64,000 bases of DNA, from NCBI GenBank assembly GCA_042408875.1, contig JBHOQS010000027.1, positions 372,001 to 436,000 of the forward strand, given 5' to 3'. How positions within the stretch are numbered: the first letter of the stretch is position 1; every line of letters begins with the position of its first letter. Positions 50,138 through 58,548 of the stretch are shown piece by piece. The notes beneath the pieces are model-generated. The model made no database searches and was not told the origin of the DNA. It saw nothing but the letters and a program-made list of their open reading frames with translations. A program made the position numbers and the translations under genes. This DNA is from JBHOQS01 sp042408875. GTDB taxonomy: Bacteria; Chloroflexota; UBA11872; JBHOQS01.

Positions 50138-51709
50138 TCAGTGGCGGAAATGTCGGGTGCCGGTGAAGACCATGGCGACGTGGTGGCGGTCGGCCACGCC
50201 GATGACCTCTTCATCGGCGATGGAGCCGCCCGGCTGAATAATCGCCGTCACGCCGGCGGCAATGGCGTGCTCGACGCCGTCTGTCTTTGGGAAGAACGCG
50301 TCCGATGCGAGCACGCTCCCAATGGCCCGCTCGCCGGCCTTTCGCACGGCGATGTCGACGCTATCCACGCGGCTCTGCTGCCCAGCGCCCACGCCCACCA
50401 GGCGCAGGCCTTTTGCTAGGACGATGGCGTTCGACTTCACGTGCTTGACCGCCCGCCAGGCGAACAGCAGGTTGGTCAGCTCCTCCAGCGTCGGCTCCCG
50501 TTGGGTCACGACCTTGAGGCTCACCGCGTCTTCAGCGAGCGCATCGGGCGTCTGGATCAGCAGGCCGCCGCGTACCTGCCGCACCTCGATGCTGGCCCAC
50601 CACTGCCGGTCTGTCGGGAGGGCGGCCTGGGGCATCTCCATGATACGGAGGTTGCGCTTGCGCTTCAGCCGCCGTAGAGCGTCCTCAGCATACCCCGGCG
50701 CGATGATGCACTCAAAGAAGGTCTCCGCGATCAGCTCCGCGGTCTCGCGGTCGATGGGACGGTTAGCGCCGATGATGCCCCCGTACGCCGAGACCGGATC
50801 GCCGTCGTAGGCGCGGCGGAACGCCTCTGCCAGCGACTCGTTACTGGCCAGGCCGCATGGGTTGGTGTGCTTGATGATGGCCACCGTCGGCGCCGCGAAG
50901 TCGTTTGCCGCCGCCCAGGCCGCATCCAGGTCCAGCAAGTTGTTATAGGAAAGCTCCTTGCCGTGGAGCTGCCGCGCCGCGGCCAGGCCGCTCAGGCCCA
51001 GCTGGCGGCTGCCCAGGCAGTAGAACGCGGCGCGCTGGTGAGGATTCTCGCCATAGCGTAGGTCCATCAGCTTCTCGATGGGCAGCGTGACGACCTCGGG
51101 GAAGGCGAGCGCCTGTTGGTCTGGGCTCGCTGCGGGAGGGCAGGCAAACCACTGGGCGATCACCGCGTCGTAGGCGGCGGTGTGAGCGAACGCGCGCGCC
51201 GCTAGCCGCCGGCGGGTCTCAAAGGAGACCTCGCCGCGCGCTCGAAGCTCATCAAGGACGGCCGAATAGTCCTGCGGATCAACCAGCACGACAACGTCAT
51301 GGTAGTTCTTCGCCGCAGCGCGCAGCAGGGCAACCCCGCCGATATCGATCTGCTCCAGCAGCTCATGCTCGGCCGGCGCAGCGGCAGCCAAGGCCGCGGC
51401 AAAGGGATACAGGTTCACCACCACCATGTCGATGGTCTTGAGCCCGTGCGCGTCGAGTTCCTGGAGATCCTCCGCGTGAGCGCGACGTGCCAGGATGCCA
51501 GCGTGGACGCCAGGGTGCAGGGTTTTGACACGCCCGCCCAGGATTTCCGGAAAGCCAGTGAGCGAGCTCACGGGGTGAGCCGGTACGCCGGCCTGGCGCA
51601 ACAGCCGCTCGGTATTGCCTGTCGAGTAGATCTCCCAGCCCAGCTCGACCAGTGCCGCGGCGAACTCCTGCACGCCGGTCTTGTCCGAGACACTAATGAT
51701 TGCCCTCAT
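50138..51709 (-). CDS. purH: Bifunctional AICAR formyltransferase/IMP cyclohydrolase
   Basis: 523 residues from ATG 51709 (MRAIISVSDKTGVQEFAAAL), with GGAG 8 bases upstream. It catalyses the last two steps of IMP synthesis. The N-terminal cyclohydrolase domain carries IYSTGNTERLLRQAGVPAHP, VSSLTGFPEILGGRVKTLHP and GGVALLRAAAKNYHDVVVLV. The formyltransferase domain carries LRYGENPHQRAAFY, KHTNPCGLASNESLAEAFRR, and VGVGAGQQSRVDSVDIA. It follows purN on the same strand with a 74-base gap that contains a 10-bp tandem repeat (AGTTCTCAGC/T, 51733-51752). Confidence 0.97.
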   Translation of the reverse strand: MRAIISVSDKTGVQEFAAALVELGWEIYSTGNTERLLRQAGVPAHPVSSLTGFPEILGGRVKTLHPGVHAGILARRAHAEDLQELDAHGLKTIDMVVVNLYPFAAALAAAAPAEHELLEQIDIGGVALLRAAAKNYHDVVVLVDPQDYSAVLDELRARGEVSFETRRRLAARAFAHTAAYDAVIAQWFACPPAASPDQQALAFPEVVTLPIEKLMDLRYGENPHQRAAFYCLGSRQLGLSGLAAARQLHGKELSYNNLLDLDAAWAAANDFAAPTVAIIKHTNPCGLASNESLAEAFRRAYDGDPVSAYGGIIGANRPIDRETAELIAETFFECIIAPGYAEDALRRLKRKRNLRIMEMPQAALPTDRQWWASIEVRQVRGGLLIQTPDALAEDAVSLKVVTQREPTLEELTNLLFAWRAVKHVKSNAIVLAKGLRLVGVGAGQQSRVDSVDIAVRKAGERAIGSVLASDAFFPKTDGVEHAIAAGVTAIIQPGGSIADEEVIGVADRHHVAMVFTGTRHFRH

Positions 51710-51783
51710 GCTGCTAGCTCCAGCGCTGCGGTAGTTCTCAGCAGTTCTCAGTGGTCTCAGTGGTAGCATCAGCGCCATCCAGG

Positions 51784-52431
51784 TCAGGCTCGCGTATGGC
51801 CTGCGGGCTCAGGGGCCGGCAGGATGCGCACCCGCTTGCCCTCGATACGCAGCCGCCCTTCGGCAAAGAGTTGGATGGCGCGTGGCAGGATGCGGTGCTC
51901 CTGCTCCAGGATACGCGCTGCAAGGGTCTCGACCGTGTCGTCCTCCTCGACAGGCACCGCGGCCTGGAGGATAATCGGCCCGGCATCGACGTCGTCGGTG
52001 ACGAAGTGTACGGTGCACCCAGCAATCTTCACACCAGCGGCCAGTGCTTCGGCCTGCGGGCGCGGCGCCATCCCCCCGGCGAAGGCAGGCAGGAGCGACG
52101 GATGGATGTTGATAATCCGGCCAGCGTAGGCCTGGACGAACTCGGGGATCAGGATCTTGTCGAAGCCAGCGGTCACGATGAGCTCCGCCCCGCGCGCCTG
52201 GAACTCACGAAGCATAGCCAGTTGCTGGTCGCGCCGTGACCCGTACTGTTTAAACGTCATGGCCAGCGCCGGGATGCCGTGTGCGGCAGCGCGGGCCAGT
52301 GCCGGGGCATTGCGGTGGTTGCTGATCACCAGCACGATGCGCGCGTCCAGCTCGCCGCGCTCAATGGCGTCGATAATCGCCTGGAGGTTCGTCCCCCGCC
52401 CGGACACCAGCACGCCAACCCGCAGGCTCAT
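51784..52431 (-). CDS. purN: Phosphoribosylglycinamide formyltransferase
   Basis: 215 residues from ATG 52431, with GAGG about 10 bases upstream. It transfers a formyl group from 10-formyl-THF to GAR in purine synthesis. LRVGVLVSGRGTNLQAIIDA is the usual start. The catalytic Asn-Ile-His is in INIHPSLLPAFAGG (N108, H110), and the catalytic Asp loop is VTDDVDAGPIILQAAVPV. The length is normal. It heads a short purN-purH(-glgA) minus-strand group. Confidence 0.96.
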   Translation of the reverse strand: MSLRVGVLVSGRGTNLQAIIDAIERGELDARIVLVISNHRNAPALARAAAHGIPALAMTFKQYGSRRDQQLAMLREFQARGAELIVTAGFDKILIPEFVQAYAGRIINIHPSLLPAFAGGMAPRPQAEALAAGVKIAGCTVHFVTDDVDAGPIILQAAVPVEEDDTVETLAARILEQEHRILPRAIQLFAEGRLRIEGKRVRILPAPEPAGHTRA

Positions 52432-52543
52432 GCCACGGACACCTCGTCCCACCCCAATGATACCCGGAATGGCCCCTCATGGGCAGCACAGCAATATGAA
52501 CGGTGCTCCTGGGCGTATAGGCGTATAACGGATGAAGCGCACA

Positions 52544-53428
52544 TCATCCAGACCGGCCCTGAAGGCGCTGGCGCAGCGCCTCGAAGAGCAAGATCGTACC
52601 CGCCATGGCCGCATTGAGCGACTCCACCGGCCCTTCCATCGGGATGTACACCCGGCCAGTGGCCAGAGCAAGGGCCTCCGGCGACGGGCCAGCAGCTTCG
52701 CCGCCGATGATCAGCGCAGCCGGCTTGGTCCAGTCGGCGCGATCGAAGCGCGTCTCACCGCGAGGATGCGCCAGCCAGATCGTCTGCGCGCCAGCGCGCT
52801 GCACCTGCTCGCGAATAGCTGTCCAGTCAAGGTCCTGCGCCAGCGGCAGGCGGAAGTGCGCGCCCATGCCGGCGCGGACCACCTTCGGTGAGAAGAGATC
52901 AACGGTGCCGGGTCCAGCGAGCACTGCCGGCACACCGGCCGCCTCAGCGGAACGGAGCAACGTGCCGGCGTTGCCCGGGTCAGCGATACGGTCGAGCACC
53001 AGGACCGGCCCCCGTCCGGTAAGCGTAAGCCCGGCCAGATCGGCTGGGGGCGGCAGGGGCACAACTGCCAGTACCCCCTGGGGGGTCACCGTCTCGCACA
53101 GGCGCTGCAACAGGCCCTCGGCCACGCGAAAGCGCGGCACGCCACGCCGCTGTGCCTCCTCAAGCAATGCCCGGCCCCGCGCCGTCGCCTCAAGGACCGG
53201 CGCGTACAGGACGAAGCTGGGTCTCGCGTAGACGAGCGCCTCCTCGACCAGCCGCATCCCCTCGGCGAGAAAGAGGCCGTGCTCGCGGCGGCCGCGCCGC
53301 TCGTGCAGCGCCCGCACCAGCCTGATCCGCGGGTTCGAGGCGCCCAGCGCAGGCGCCTCACCAGGAGCCAACACAGCCGTTCCGATGTGATACACCACCC
53401 ATCGCGCGGCGCGCCGACGGAGGAGCAT
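52544..53428 (-). CDS. SpoU/TrmH-family RNA methyltransferase
   Basis: 294 residues. An N-terminal substrate-binding domain (RIRLVRALHERRGRREHGLF, LAEGMRLVEEAL) precedes the SPOUT methyltransferase fold: VLVLDRIADPGNAGTLLRSA, then EAAGVPAVLAGPGTVD, IGGEAAGPS, and the knot motif IPMEGPVESLNAAMAGTILL. It 2'-O-methylates ribose in rRNA or tRNA; the target is unknown. It lies 29 bases after rplT on the same strand, an arrangement common in bacteria where an rRNA methyltransferase follows rplT. A later start is possible, since the first 30 residues are less convincing. Confidence 0.92.
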   Translation of the reverse strand: MLLRRRAARWVVYHIGTAVLAPGEAPALGASNPRIRLVRALHERRGRREHGLFLAEGMRLVEEALVYARPSFVLYAPVLEATARGRALLEEAQRRGVPRFRVAEGLLQRLCETVTPQGVLAVVPLPPPADLAGLTLTGRGPVLVLDRIADPGNAGTLLRSAEAAGVPAVLAGPGTVDLFSPKVVRAGMGAHFRLPLAQDLDWTAIREQVQRAGAQTIWLAHPRGETRFDRADWTKPAALIIGGEAAGPSPEALALATGRVYIPMEGPVESLNAAMAGTILLFEALRQRLQGRSG

Positions 53429-53457
53429 GGGGCACGCCTGCGGTGGTGCAACAACTC

Positions 53458-53841
53458 CTACGCCGGCTGAGCCTGGGCTGCCGGGGCGGCCAGCACCGAC
53501 TTGACGGTCTCGACCAGGGCCGCGAACGAGGCGGTATCGCGCACGGCCATGTCGGCGAGGATCTTGCGGTCAAGCGCCACCTTCGCCAGGCGCAGGCCCC
53601 GGATGAACGAGTTGTACGTGAGGCCGTGCTCACGTGCGGCGGCGTTAATGCGCATGATCCACAGCCGGCGCATATCGCGCTTGCGCTGCCGGCGGTCGCG
53701 ATATGCGTACTGCAGGGCATGCATCACCGCTTCGTGGGCAATGCGATACGAGCGATGGCGCTGGCCCCAGTAGCCCTTTGCCAGCTTGAGAATTTTCTTG
53801 TGTCGCTTGCGCGCGGTCACCCCGCGCTTCACACGTGCCAC
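53458..53841 (-). CDS. rplT: 50S ribosomal protein L20
   Basis: 127 residues, starting at GTG 53841 with GGAGGGG 5 bases upstream. MARVKRGVTARKRHKKILKL, AKGYWGQRHRSYRIAHEAVM and RDRRQRKRDMRRLWIMRINA are the classic L20 rRNA-binding sequence. The C-terminal tail (VLAAPAAQAQPA) is a short extension. L20 binds 23S rRNA early in assembly and in several bacteria also represses its own operon. It is separated from rpmI by an unusually long 364-base spacer. infC is not in the window. Confidence 0.97.
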   Translation of the reverse strand: MARVKRGVTARKRHKKILKLAKGYWGQRHRSYRIAHEAVMHALQYAYRDRRQRKRDMRRLWIMRINAAAREHGLTYNSFIRGLRLAKVALDRKILADMAVRDTASFAALVETVKSVLAAPAAQAQPA

Positions 53842-54205
53842 GGGAACCCCTCCAGTGCAACTGGTACGCAGCTGGTACGAACTGCGTACCAGCGAATGCT
53901 CTCGTAATGTGTTTTAGAGCGTTCTTTATTTAACGGTATTTAAATTTAACGGTATTTAACGGTATTTAACGCCATAAAGCCAAATGCTTAAAGTGTTCTT
54001 TGAGAGCCGCCGCAGCGCGCCATTGGTGTGCGTCTATGCATCAGGTGTGCAACACCAAGCCGTCGAAGCCCTGCCCGCAGACCCGATAACCTGAAGCGAT
54101 CGGCCCGGGCACGCCCTGCTATGAACGAACGTGCCGCAGCCCCTCGGGAGAAGGTGCAGCGGCACATCGGCATCACGCAGGGCGGCCTCGGCGGCCGGTG
54201 CTCGC
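53842..54205. other. Long rpmI-rplT spacer
   Basis: 364 bases between L35 and L20 genes, normally almost adjacent. It contains the AT-rich repeat block at 53927-53972, a GGTACGAACTGCGTACC inverted repeat near 53870-53895 (about 30-50 bases before rplT), and GC-rich sequence nearer rpmI. No gene is visible. Confidence 0.6.
53927..53972 (-). repeat. AT-rich repeats upstream of rplT
   Basis: TATTTAACGG (plus-strand reading) occurs at 53927 and in two near-tandem copies at 53953 and 53963, with TATTTAAATTTAACGG between. It lies about 90-130 bases before the rplT start. Confidence 0.8.
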
Positions 54206-54409
54206 TTACGACACGCCGTAGGGCAGCAACTTCCTGATGCGCCTCACATCGCTAGGCGCCACCGGAAACATGCGGTTGAGGCTGCGCCGGGTGGCGCCGG
54301 ATTTCTTGCGCTTCAGGTGGCTCTTGGCCCCGTGCGGGCGCATCAGCTTCCCAGTTCCTGTGATCGAGAACCGCTTGGCGACGGCCTTCCGCGTCTTTAC
54401 CTTCGGCAT
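54206..54409 (-). CDS. rpmI: 50S ribosomal protein L35
   Basis: 67 residues from ATG 54409: MPKVKTRKAVAKRFSITGTG, then KLMRPHGAKSHLKRKKSGAT and RRSLNRMFPVAPSDVRRIRK. This is the normal L35 length and sequence pattern. A much longer open frame continues upstream but is the shadow of GC-rich DNA. It lies 175 bases downstream of the decarboxylase gene and 364 bases upstream of rplT. The ribosome-binding site is not obvious. Confidence 0.96.
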   Translation of the reverse strand: MPKVKTRKAVAKRFSITGTGKLMRPHGAKSHLKRKKSGATRRSLNRMFPVAPSDVRRIRKLLPYGVS

Positions 54410-54584
54410 CGGTCGTGCAGCTTTCCAGTCCATCCTGCCTGATGATACGCGCCGCCCCTCCCGGCGCGTGGACAGGCCGAAGGTTAGTGTACCACAGCCG
54501 CCTCCGGCCGCAAAGCGCCAGATGCTCTGTCCAGCACTCTGGCCCGGCTGCTTCCCGGCTGTCCCACTAGCCGCCTCTAGCTCT

Positions 54585-56075
54585 CTAGAGATGTGGCAGC
54601 TCGTCGAAGATGTATTTGCGATACCGGCTATAGCCGAGTCGGTCCATGATGGCTGCGCAGGTCTGGCCGGGGCTGACCGTGGCCAGCGGCTCGCCGCCAG
54701 CCAGGTCGAAGACGATCTCCTTCGGGGTCGGCGACAGGCAGTGATGCCCGCCGCGCTCGGCCGAGAGCATGCTCTGATAGGCTCCAGTAGCGGCGAAGAC
54801 GATGTACAGGTCCTCTCCCGTCGGCAGATCAGGCAGGATGAGCTGCTGGGGCTGCCCATCGGCCTCGCCGCGCTCACCGTAGACATCGTCGTTATCGCAG
54901 GTGCGTGCGCCAGCCAGCCACACACGCACCGGCGGCCGGTCATAGGCGTTCGCCGGAAGGACGATGAAGGTCTGGCCAAGTTTCCAGGCATCCGGCAACG
55001 AGACCATCAGGCTGCCGTTGAGGATGTACCAGAAGCCTTCGCCGTGCTTCACCGGCTTCTTGTACTCGACGCGGAAGATATGCAGCCCGTAGTCGTTGCA
55101 GGTGTAGCGACCGAACTCGCCGACGATATGCGGCTCGGGTACGCCACGAGCATGGCACAGCTGCTTGATGCCAGCGAGGAGCTCGCGGGCGAAGCGATCG
55201 TAGTCGAAGGCGAAGTCGAGGCTGTAGCGGGTCGGCATCCCGCCGCCGAAGTCAAAGTAGCGCAGCGAGGGAAAGCGCTGCGCCAACGCGCAGTAGTGCT
55301 CGACCTCCTCCAGCAGAGCGGCGGCAAACCGCTGCTCGTCTTCGATCTGGGAGCCGACCATAGCATGGAAGAGCATCAGTGTCAGATGAGGGGTCTGCGC
55401 AATCCGTTCGGCGGTAGCGACCAAGTCAGGCAGGTCCATGCCGAAGCGCGTCTCGATCTCATAAGAGCCGACCGTGGCGATGGCGTGCTCCGTGCGTTTG
55501 CGCAGGCCAATCAGCATCGGTACCTCGACGTCGCGGTAGTACTGGAGTTCCTCCGGTGTATCGAGGATCGGCACGATGCGCGCGTAGCCGGCTTCACGCA
55601 GGGAGCGGATATTGCGGGCGTAGGGCGCCTCCTTGAAGCCGTTGCAGAAGATGAAGCGTTCCGGCGGGAGCACACCAGCGCGCCAGAGGGTATGGGCGAT
55701 GTCTACGTCGAACGACGAGCTCGTCTCGTAATGTGCGCCCGCGCTCAGGGCCGTCCGCACCACTTCTTCATTGGCGCTGGCCTTCGAGGCGTAGGCATAG
55801 ATGAACTCCCCGGCGTAGCCGGTGGCCTGGCGCGCCTGCTCGAAGCAGGCCACCATCTCGTGTATGCGCCGGGCAATGACCGGCGTGTGCTTGACCGTGA
55901 GCGGCGTGCCCTGCTGCTCTGCCAGAGTGAAGAGATCTATATCCTCATAGGCCAGGCGGCCGCTGCGCAGCGCCAGTGTGTCGGTCAGCCGGCTCCCGCG
56001 GATACCGTAGCGCTGGCGTAGGTAATCCTCGTAGGTGGGGTGGTGAGTCCGAGCGACGGAGTGGGGACGGTGCAT
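54585..56075 (-). CDS. Type III PLP-dependent decarboxylase (arginine/diaminopimelate decarboxylase-like)
   Basis: 496 residues of the Orn/DAP/Arg decarboxylase group 2 fold. FIYAYASKASANEEVVRTAL carries the PLP-binding lysine (SKAS). YFDFGGGMPTRYS is the Gly-rich phosphate loop, and GEFGRYTCNDYGLH is the conserved GE region. The second-domain motif CDNDDVYGERGEADG supplies the Cys-Asp pair. It is shorter than SpeA (about 630 residues) and differs from LysA, so it probably makes a polyamine precursor, but the substrate is uncertain. ATG 56075 lies in a 14-bp palindrome (GCATAAGCTTATGC), with GGAG 9 bases before it. Confidence 0.85.
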   Translation of the reverse strand: MHRPHSVARTHHPTYEDYLRQRYGIRGSRLTDTLALRSGRLAYEDIDLFTLAEQQGTPLTVKHTPVIARRIHEMVACFEQARQATGYAGEFIYAYASKASANEEVVRTALSAGAHYETSSSFDVDIAHTLWRAGVLPPERFIFCNGFKEAPYARNIRSLREAGYARIVPILDTPEELQYYRDVEVPMLIGLRKRTEHAIATVGSYEIETRFGMDLPDLVATAERIAQTPHLTLMLFHAMVGSQIEDEQRFAAALLEEVEHYCALAQRFPSLRYFDFGGGMPTRYSLDFAFDYDRFARELLAGIKQLCHARGVPEPHIVGEFGRYTCNDYGLHIFRVEYKKPVKHGEGFWYILNGSLMVSLPDAWKLGQTFIVLPANAYDRPPVRVWLAGARTCDNDDVYGERGEADGQPQQLILPDLPTGEDLYIVFAATGAYQSMLSAERGGHHCLSPTPKEIVFDLAGGEPLATVSPGQTCAAIMDRLGYSRYRKYIFDELPHL

Positions 56076-56129
56076 AAGCTTATGCTCCCATGTCGCAGGC
56101 CGGCCGCGCTGGGCCTGCTAGGCGCCGGG

Positions 56130-56222
56130 GCAGCTTCCCTGCCGGGGGCCGCCCGGCCTTACCCTTGCATAGCCGCTCACTGGCCTCGGCCCGCAGCTTC
56201 CCTGCCGGGGGCCGCCCGGCCT
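56130..56222. repeat. 30-bp direct repeat
   Basis: A sequence starting GCAGCTTCCCTGCCGGGGGC is identical at 56130-56159 and 56193-56222, upstream of the plus-strand gene. Confidence 0.9.
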
Positions 56223-56228
56223 ACAATA

Positions 56229-56258
56229 GGTCCTGTGAACGAAGGTCCTGTGAACGAG
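56229..56258 (+). repeat. 15-bp tandem duplication carrying ribosome-binding site and start codon
   Basis: GGTCCTGTGAACGAA then GGTCCTGTGAACGAG. Each copy contains an in-frame GTG (56235 and 56250) preceded by AGG. The second has AAGG, the first ATAGG. Confidence 0.92.
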
Positions 56259-57062
56259 CTACGCTGGCGCTTCTGGCTGGAGCGCCTCCTCAGCAAGCGC
56301 AGCCTGGCGGCGCTGGGCCTGGCCGCTGCGTCGTTCGTGGGCTGGGTCTCGACGCAGAACCCGCTGTTTGGCTGGCTGATGCTCGGCAGCGGCGGCGCCT
56401 GGACTGCGCTGATGTACTATTTTCTGGCCACGGCAAAGGAGGATGCAACCCCGCGGCGGCCGGATCGGGAGCGTGCTGTCCGCGAGCTGGAAGCGCAGCT
56501 CCTCCCGTTTCTGCCCCGCCGCATGGACCAGGCTGAGCGCGCCCGTGCGGAGCACCGGCTCGCCCAGCTTCGGCGGATCGTACAGCTCGAGGAGCTGATC
56601 CTCAACCGTCTTCCCAGCACGCCGAGCGGCCTGAGCATCCTGAGCCCGGAACAGGAGCACGACATCGTCGAGTTCGTGGACCAGGCGATCGAGCTCGCCC
56701 GCCGCCGCATCCTGCTGCTGCGGGCGCTGCGCGCCAATCCGGCCGATGTGCTTCAGCGGGAGATCGAGCTGTTGCGGCGGAGGCGCGAGAGCGCGACCGA
56801 GCGCGTGCGCGCAGAGATCGACGAGCTCCTCAAGCTCAAGCAGGACCAGCTGCAGACCATCGCCCAGTGGATCGAGGACCTCCAGGTGACGGAGCTCAAC
56901 CTGGACCAGATCGAGTCGTTCTTGCAAGCTGTGGCCTACGACCAGACGGTCAACGCCTCAAACGTCAGCGAGCGTATCGTCCGCGTGAAGAGCCGCATCA
57001 CCGCCCGCAAGGAGACGCTACAAGAGCTGGAGCAGCGCATCAACCAGGCCGGCCTGTCATAA
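56250..57062 (+). CDS. Two-TM coiled-coil protein of unknown function
   Basis: 270 residues from GTG 56250 (the duplicated GTG at 56235 would add 5). Two TM helices (SLAALGLAAASFVGWVST, LFGWLMLGSGGAWTALMYYF) are followed by about 190 residues of almost continuous charged helix: ERAVRELEAQLLPFLPRRMD, QAIELARRRILLLRALRANP, LKLKQDQLQTIAQWIEDLQV and ARKETLQELEQRINQAGLS. The membrane hairpin plus cytoplasmic coiled coil suggests a scaffold or sensor. I do not recognise the family. It ends one base from the convergent lipoprotein gene. Confidence 0.75.
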   Translation: MNELRWRFWLERLLSKRSLAALGLAAASFVGWVSTQNPLFGWLMLGSGGAWTALMYYFLATAKEDATPRRPDRERAVRELEAQLLPFLPRRMDQAERARAEHRLAQLRRIVQLEELILNRLPSTPSGLSILSPEQEHDIVEFVDQAIELARRRILLLRALRANPADVLQREIELLRRRRESATERVRAEIDELLKLKQDQLQTIAQWIEDLQVTELNLDQIESFLQAVAYDQTVNASNVSERIVRVKSRITARKETLQELEQRINQAGLS

Positions 57063-57063
57063 G

Positions 57064-57426
57064 CTACCGGCCAGAGTGGGGTGCGCAGTCATACAGCAAA
57101 AGCCAACGATCCCGCTTCCAGGAGGGATTGCGCCAGGCCCACCAGGTGCTGACACCGAAACGAGCGCGACCGTCGTAGTTCCCCAGCCAGCCCCAGCGAT
57201 AGGTACGTGACGTGCTCAGATTGACGATCACATAGCGTGAGTTGTTGAACTCGCCACTGCCTTCGAGGTAGCGCAGGTGGCGCTCCCATGGAAGCCCACG
57301 GCGCTCCATCGGCACGAGGTGCATGCTCTTGGCGCACGCTTCCCAGTAGCTCGGTGGTACCTGTGGCTGGCTACAGGCCGAGTACAGGAGCATTGCCAGC
57401 AGGACGCTAGCCCGCCGTGCACGCAT
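57064..57426 (-). CDS. Small putative lipoprotein
   Basis: 120 residues from ATG 57426; GTG 57435 is an alternative. The signal peptide RRASVLLAMLLYSAC ends in a lipobox. The mature part (CAKSMHLVPMERRGLPWERH, FNNSRYVIVNLSTSRTYRWG, FGVSTWWAWRNPSWKRDRWL) is rich in Trp and Arg, and I cannot assign it. It starts 9 bases after the FAU-1-like gene on the same strand and may be in one operon with it and rtcA. Confidence 0.65.
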   Translation of the reverse strand: MRARRASVLLAMLLYSACSQPQVPPSYWEACAKSMHLVPMERRGLPWERHLRYLEGSGEFNNSRYVIVNLSTSRTYRWGWLGNYDGRARFGVSTWWAWRNPSWKRDRWLLLYDCAPHSGR

Positions 57427-57435
57427 TTGCCACAC

Positions 57436-58497
57436 CTACAATCGCAGGTCCAGCAAGTCCCTTGTGGTAGCTGTGCCCAGGCGTAGCATGCGGGCGAGTT
57501 GCTCGGCCACACGCACGGCGCGATCTGCCAGCGCCCGGGTGATAAACCCCTCCCGCACCCGCGCCTCCAGGTGGTCGAGATCCACGACCTCCACCCGGCC
57601 GTCCGGAAAGCACGCCACATCAACCTCGAGATCGACATAGCGGGCGCTGTCCGGGCCGAGCTCGATCGGCGTATTGATGTTGTAGAGCTCCCCCAAGGCC
57701 TCGCCAGAGGCGCGCCGGTAGGTGCGGCGGCACACACAGCCGCCTTCCGGCAGCTCCATCGTGCCGGCGTCGCCCTGGAGCTTCGGAAGATCGAGTGTGT
57801 CGTACCGCCCCCCGGGTGAGAATGCCCGCTCGATGGTGAGCAGGCCGCCGGCAAAGCTGAGGATCCGCCCGCGCAGCGGAAGTTCGTCCCCAGAGATTTT
57901 GACGTGGCAGGTTGTGAACGACGCGCCTGGCACATAGGCAGAGTAAATGAGCTCCTGGCGCAGCGCGGCGGCGAGAGCCTCGCGATCGTGCCCCTGCGCC
58001 AGCAGTGCCTCGGCCTGGTCCACGCGCTCGCTGGCTAGGGTCTTGAGGAAATGATGGCCTGGCACGGTCGAGGCGACCTCTGCACGGAGCGCATCGAGCA
58101 CAGTCTTGCTCAAGCCGGGGAGCTCGACCTCTACCGTCGAGAGCAGGCGCTCCAGCACCCGCTGCCACGGCGCCGCGGCGGCACGCGGCGCACGAGGGCG
58201 CACCACTGCGTCCGGCAACGTCGCGCGCAGGGCCTCAACCACTGCTGAGACGGCCTCTGGACTACCGCGGACGACGATGCCATACTTGTCGCGGCGGTCA
58301 TTGACTACCACGTCCTCTCCGGCTGCGTGGCCAGTGGTGCGGTCCGTCGCGGCTGCCAGGCCCAGCCGTGCGGCCACCGTCGGCGAGGGGGCGCTGAGGA
58401 TGAAGCCATGCCGCATGAACAGCACCGACAGTGCTGTAGCGTAGATACCGCGCACACGGATGCGCGGGGGCGAATCAGGATCCGATCCAGGATTCAA
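57436..58497 (-). CDS. FAU-1-like RNA-binding protein/ribonuclease with DUF402 domain
   Basis: 353 residues. The N-terminus (RIRVRGIYATALSVLFMRHG, FILSAPSPTVAARLGL) resembles the archaeal FAU-1/RNase E-like RNA-binding proteins. Residues 245-335 form a DUF402 domain: EGGCVCRRTYRRASGEALGE, YVDLEVDVACFPDGRVEVVD and LDHLEARVREGFITRAL. Archaeal FAU-1 binds AU-rich RNA and is reported to act as a ribonuclease. TTG 58497 with GGAG 8 bases upstream is the probable start. It is 51 bases after rtcA on the same strand, forming an RNA-processing pair. Confidence 0.82.
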   Translation of the reverse strand: MNPGSDPDSPPRIRVRGIYATALSVLFMRHGFILSAPSPTVAARLGLAAATDRTTGHAAGEDVVVNDRRDKYGIVVRGSPEAVSAVVEALRATLPDAVVRPRAPRAAAAPWQRVLERLLSTVEVELPGLSKTVLDALRAEVASTVPGHHFLKTLASERVDQAEALLAQGHDREALAAALRQELIYSAYVPGASFTTCHVKISGDELPLRGRILSFAGGLLTIERAFSPGGRYDTLDLPKLQGDAGTMELPEGGCVCRRTYRRASGEALGELYNINTPIELGPDSARYVDLEVDVACFPDGRVEVVDLDHLEARVREGFITRALADRAVRVAEQLARMLRLGTATTRDLLDLRL

Positions 58498-58548
58498 TGC
58501 CTCATCTCCCCGAGCCCTTCAGCATGGGGAGCCAGGGATCAGGGCGCA

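Noticed and set aside
54237..56021. 594-codon plus-strand open frame
   Set aside because: It lies antisense to the clear PLP decarboxylase and rpmI genes; its protein has no recognisable motif. It is a by-product of GC-rich codon use.
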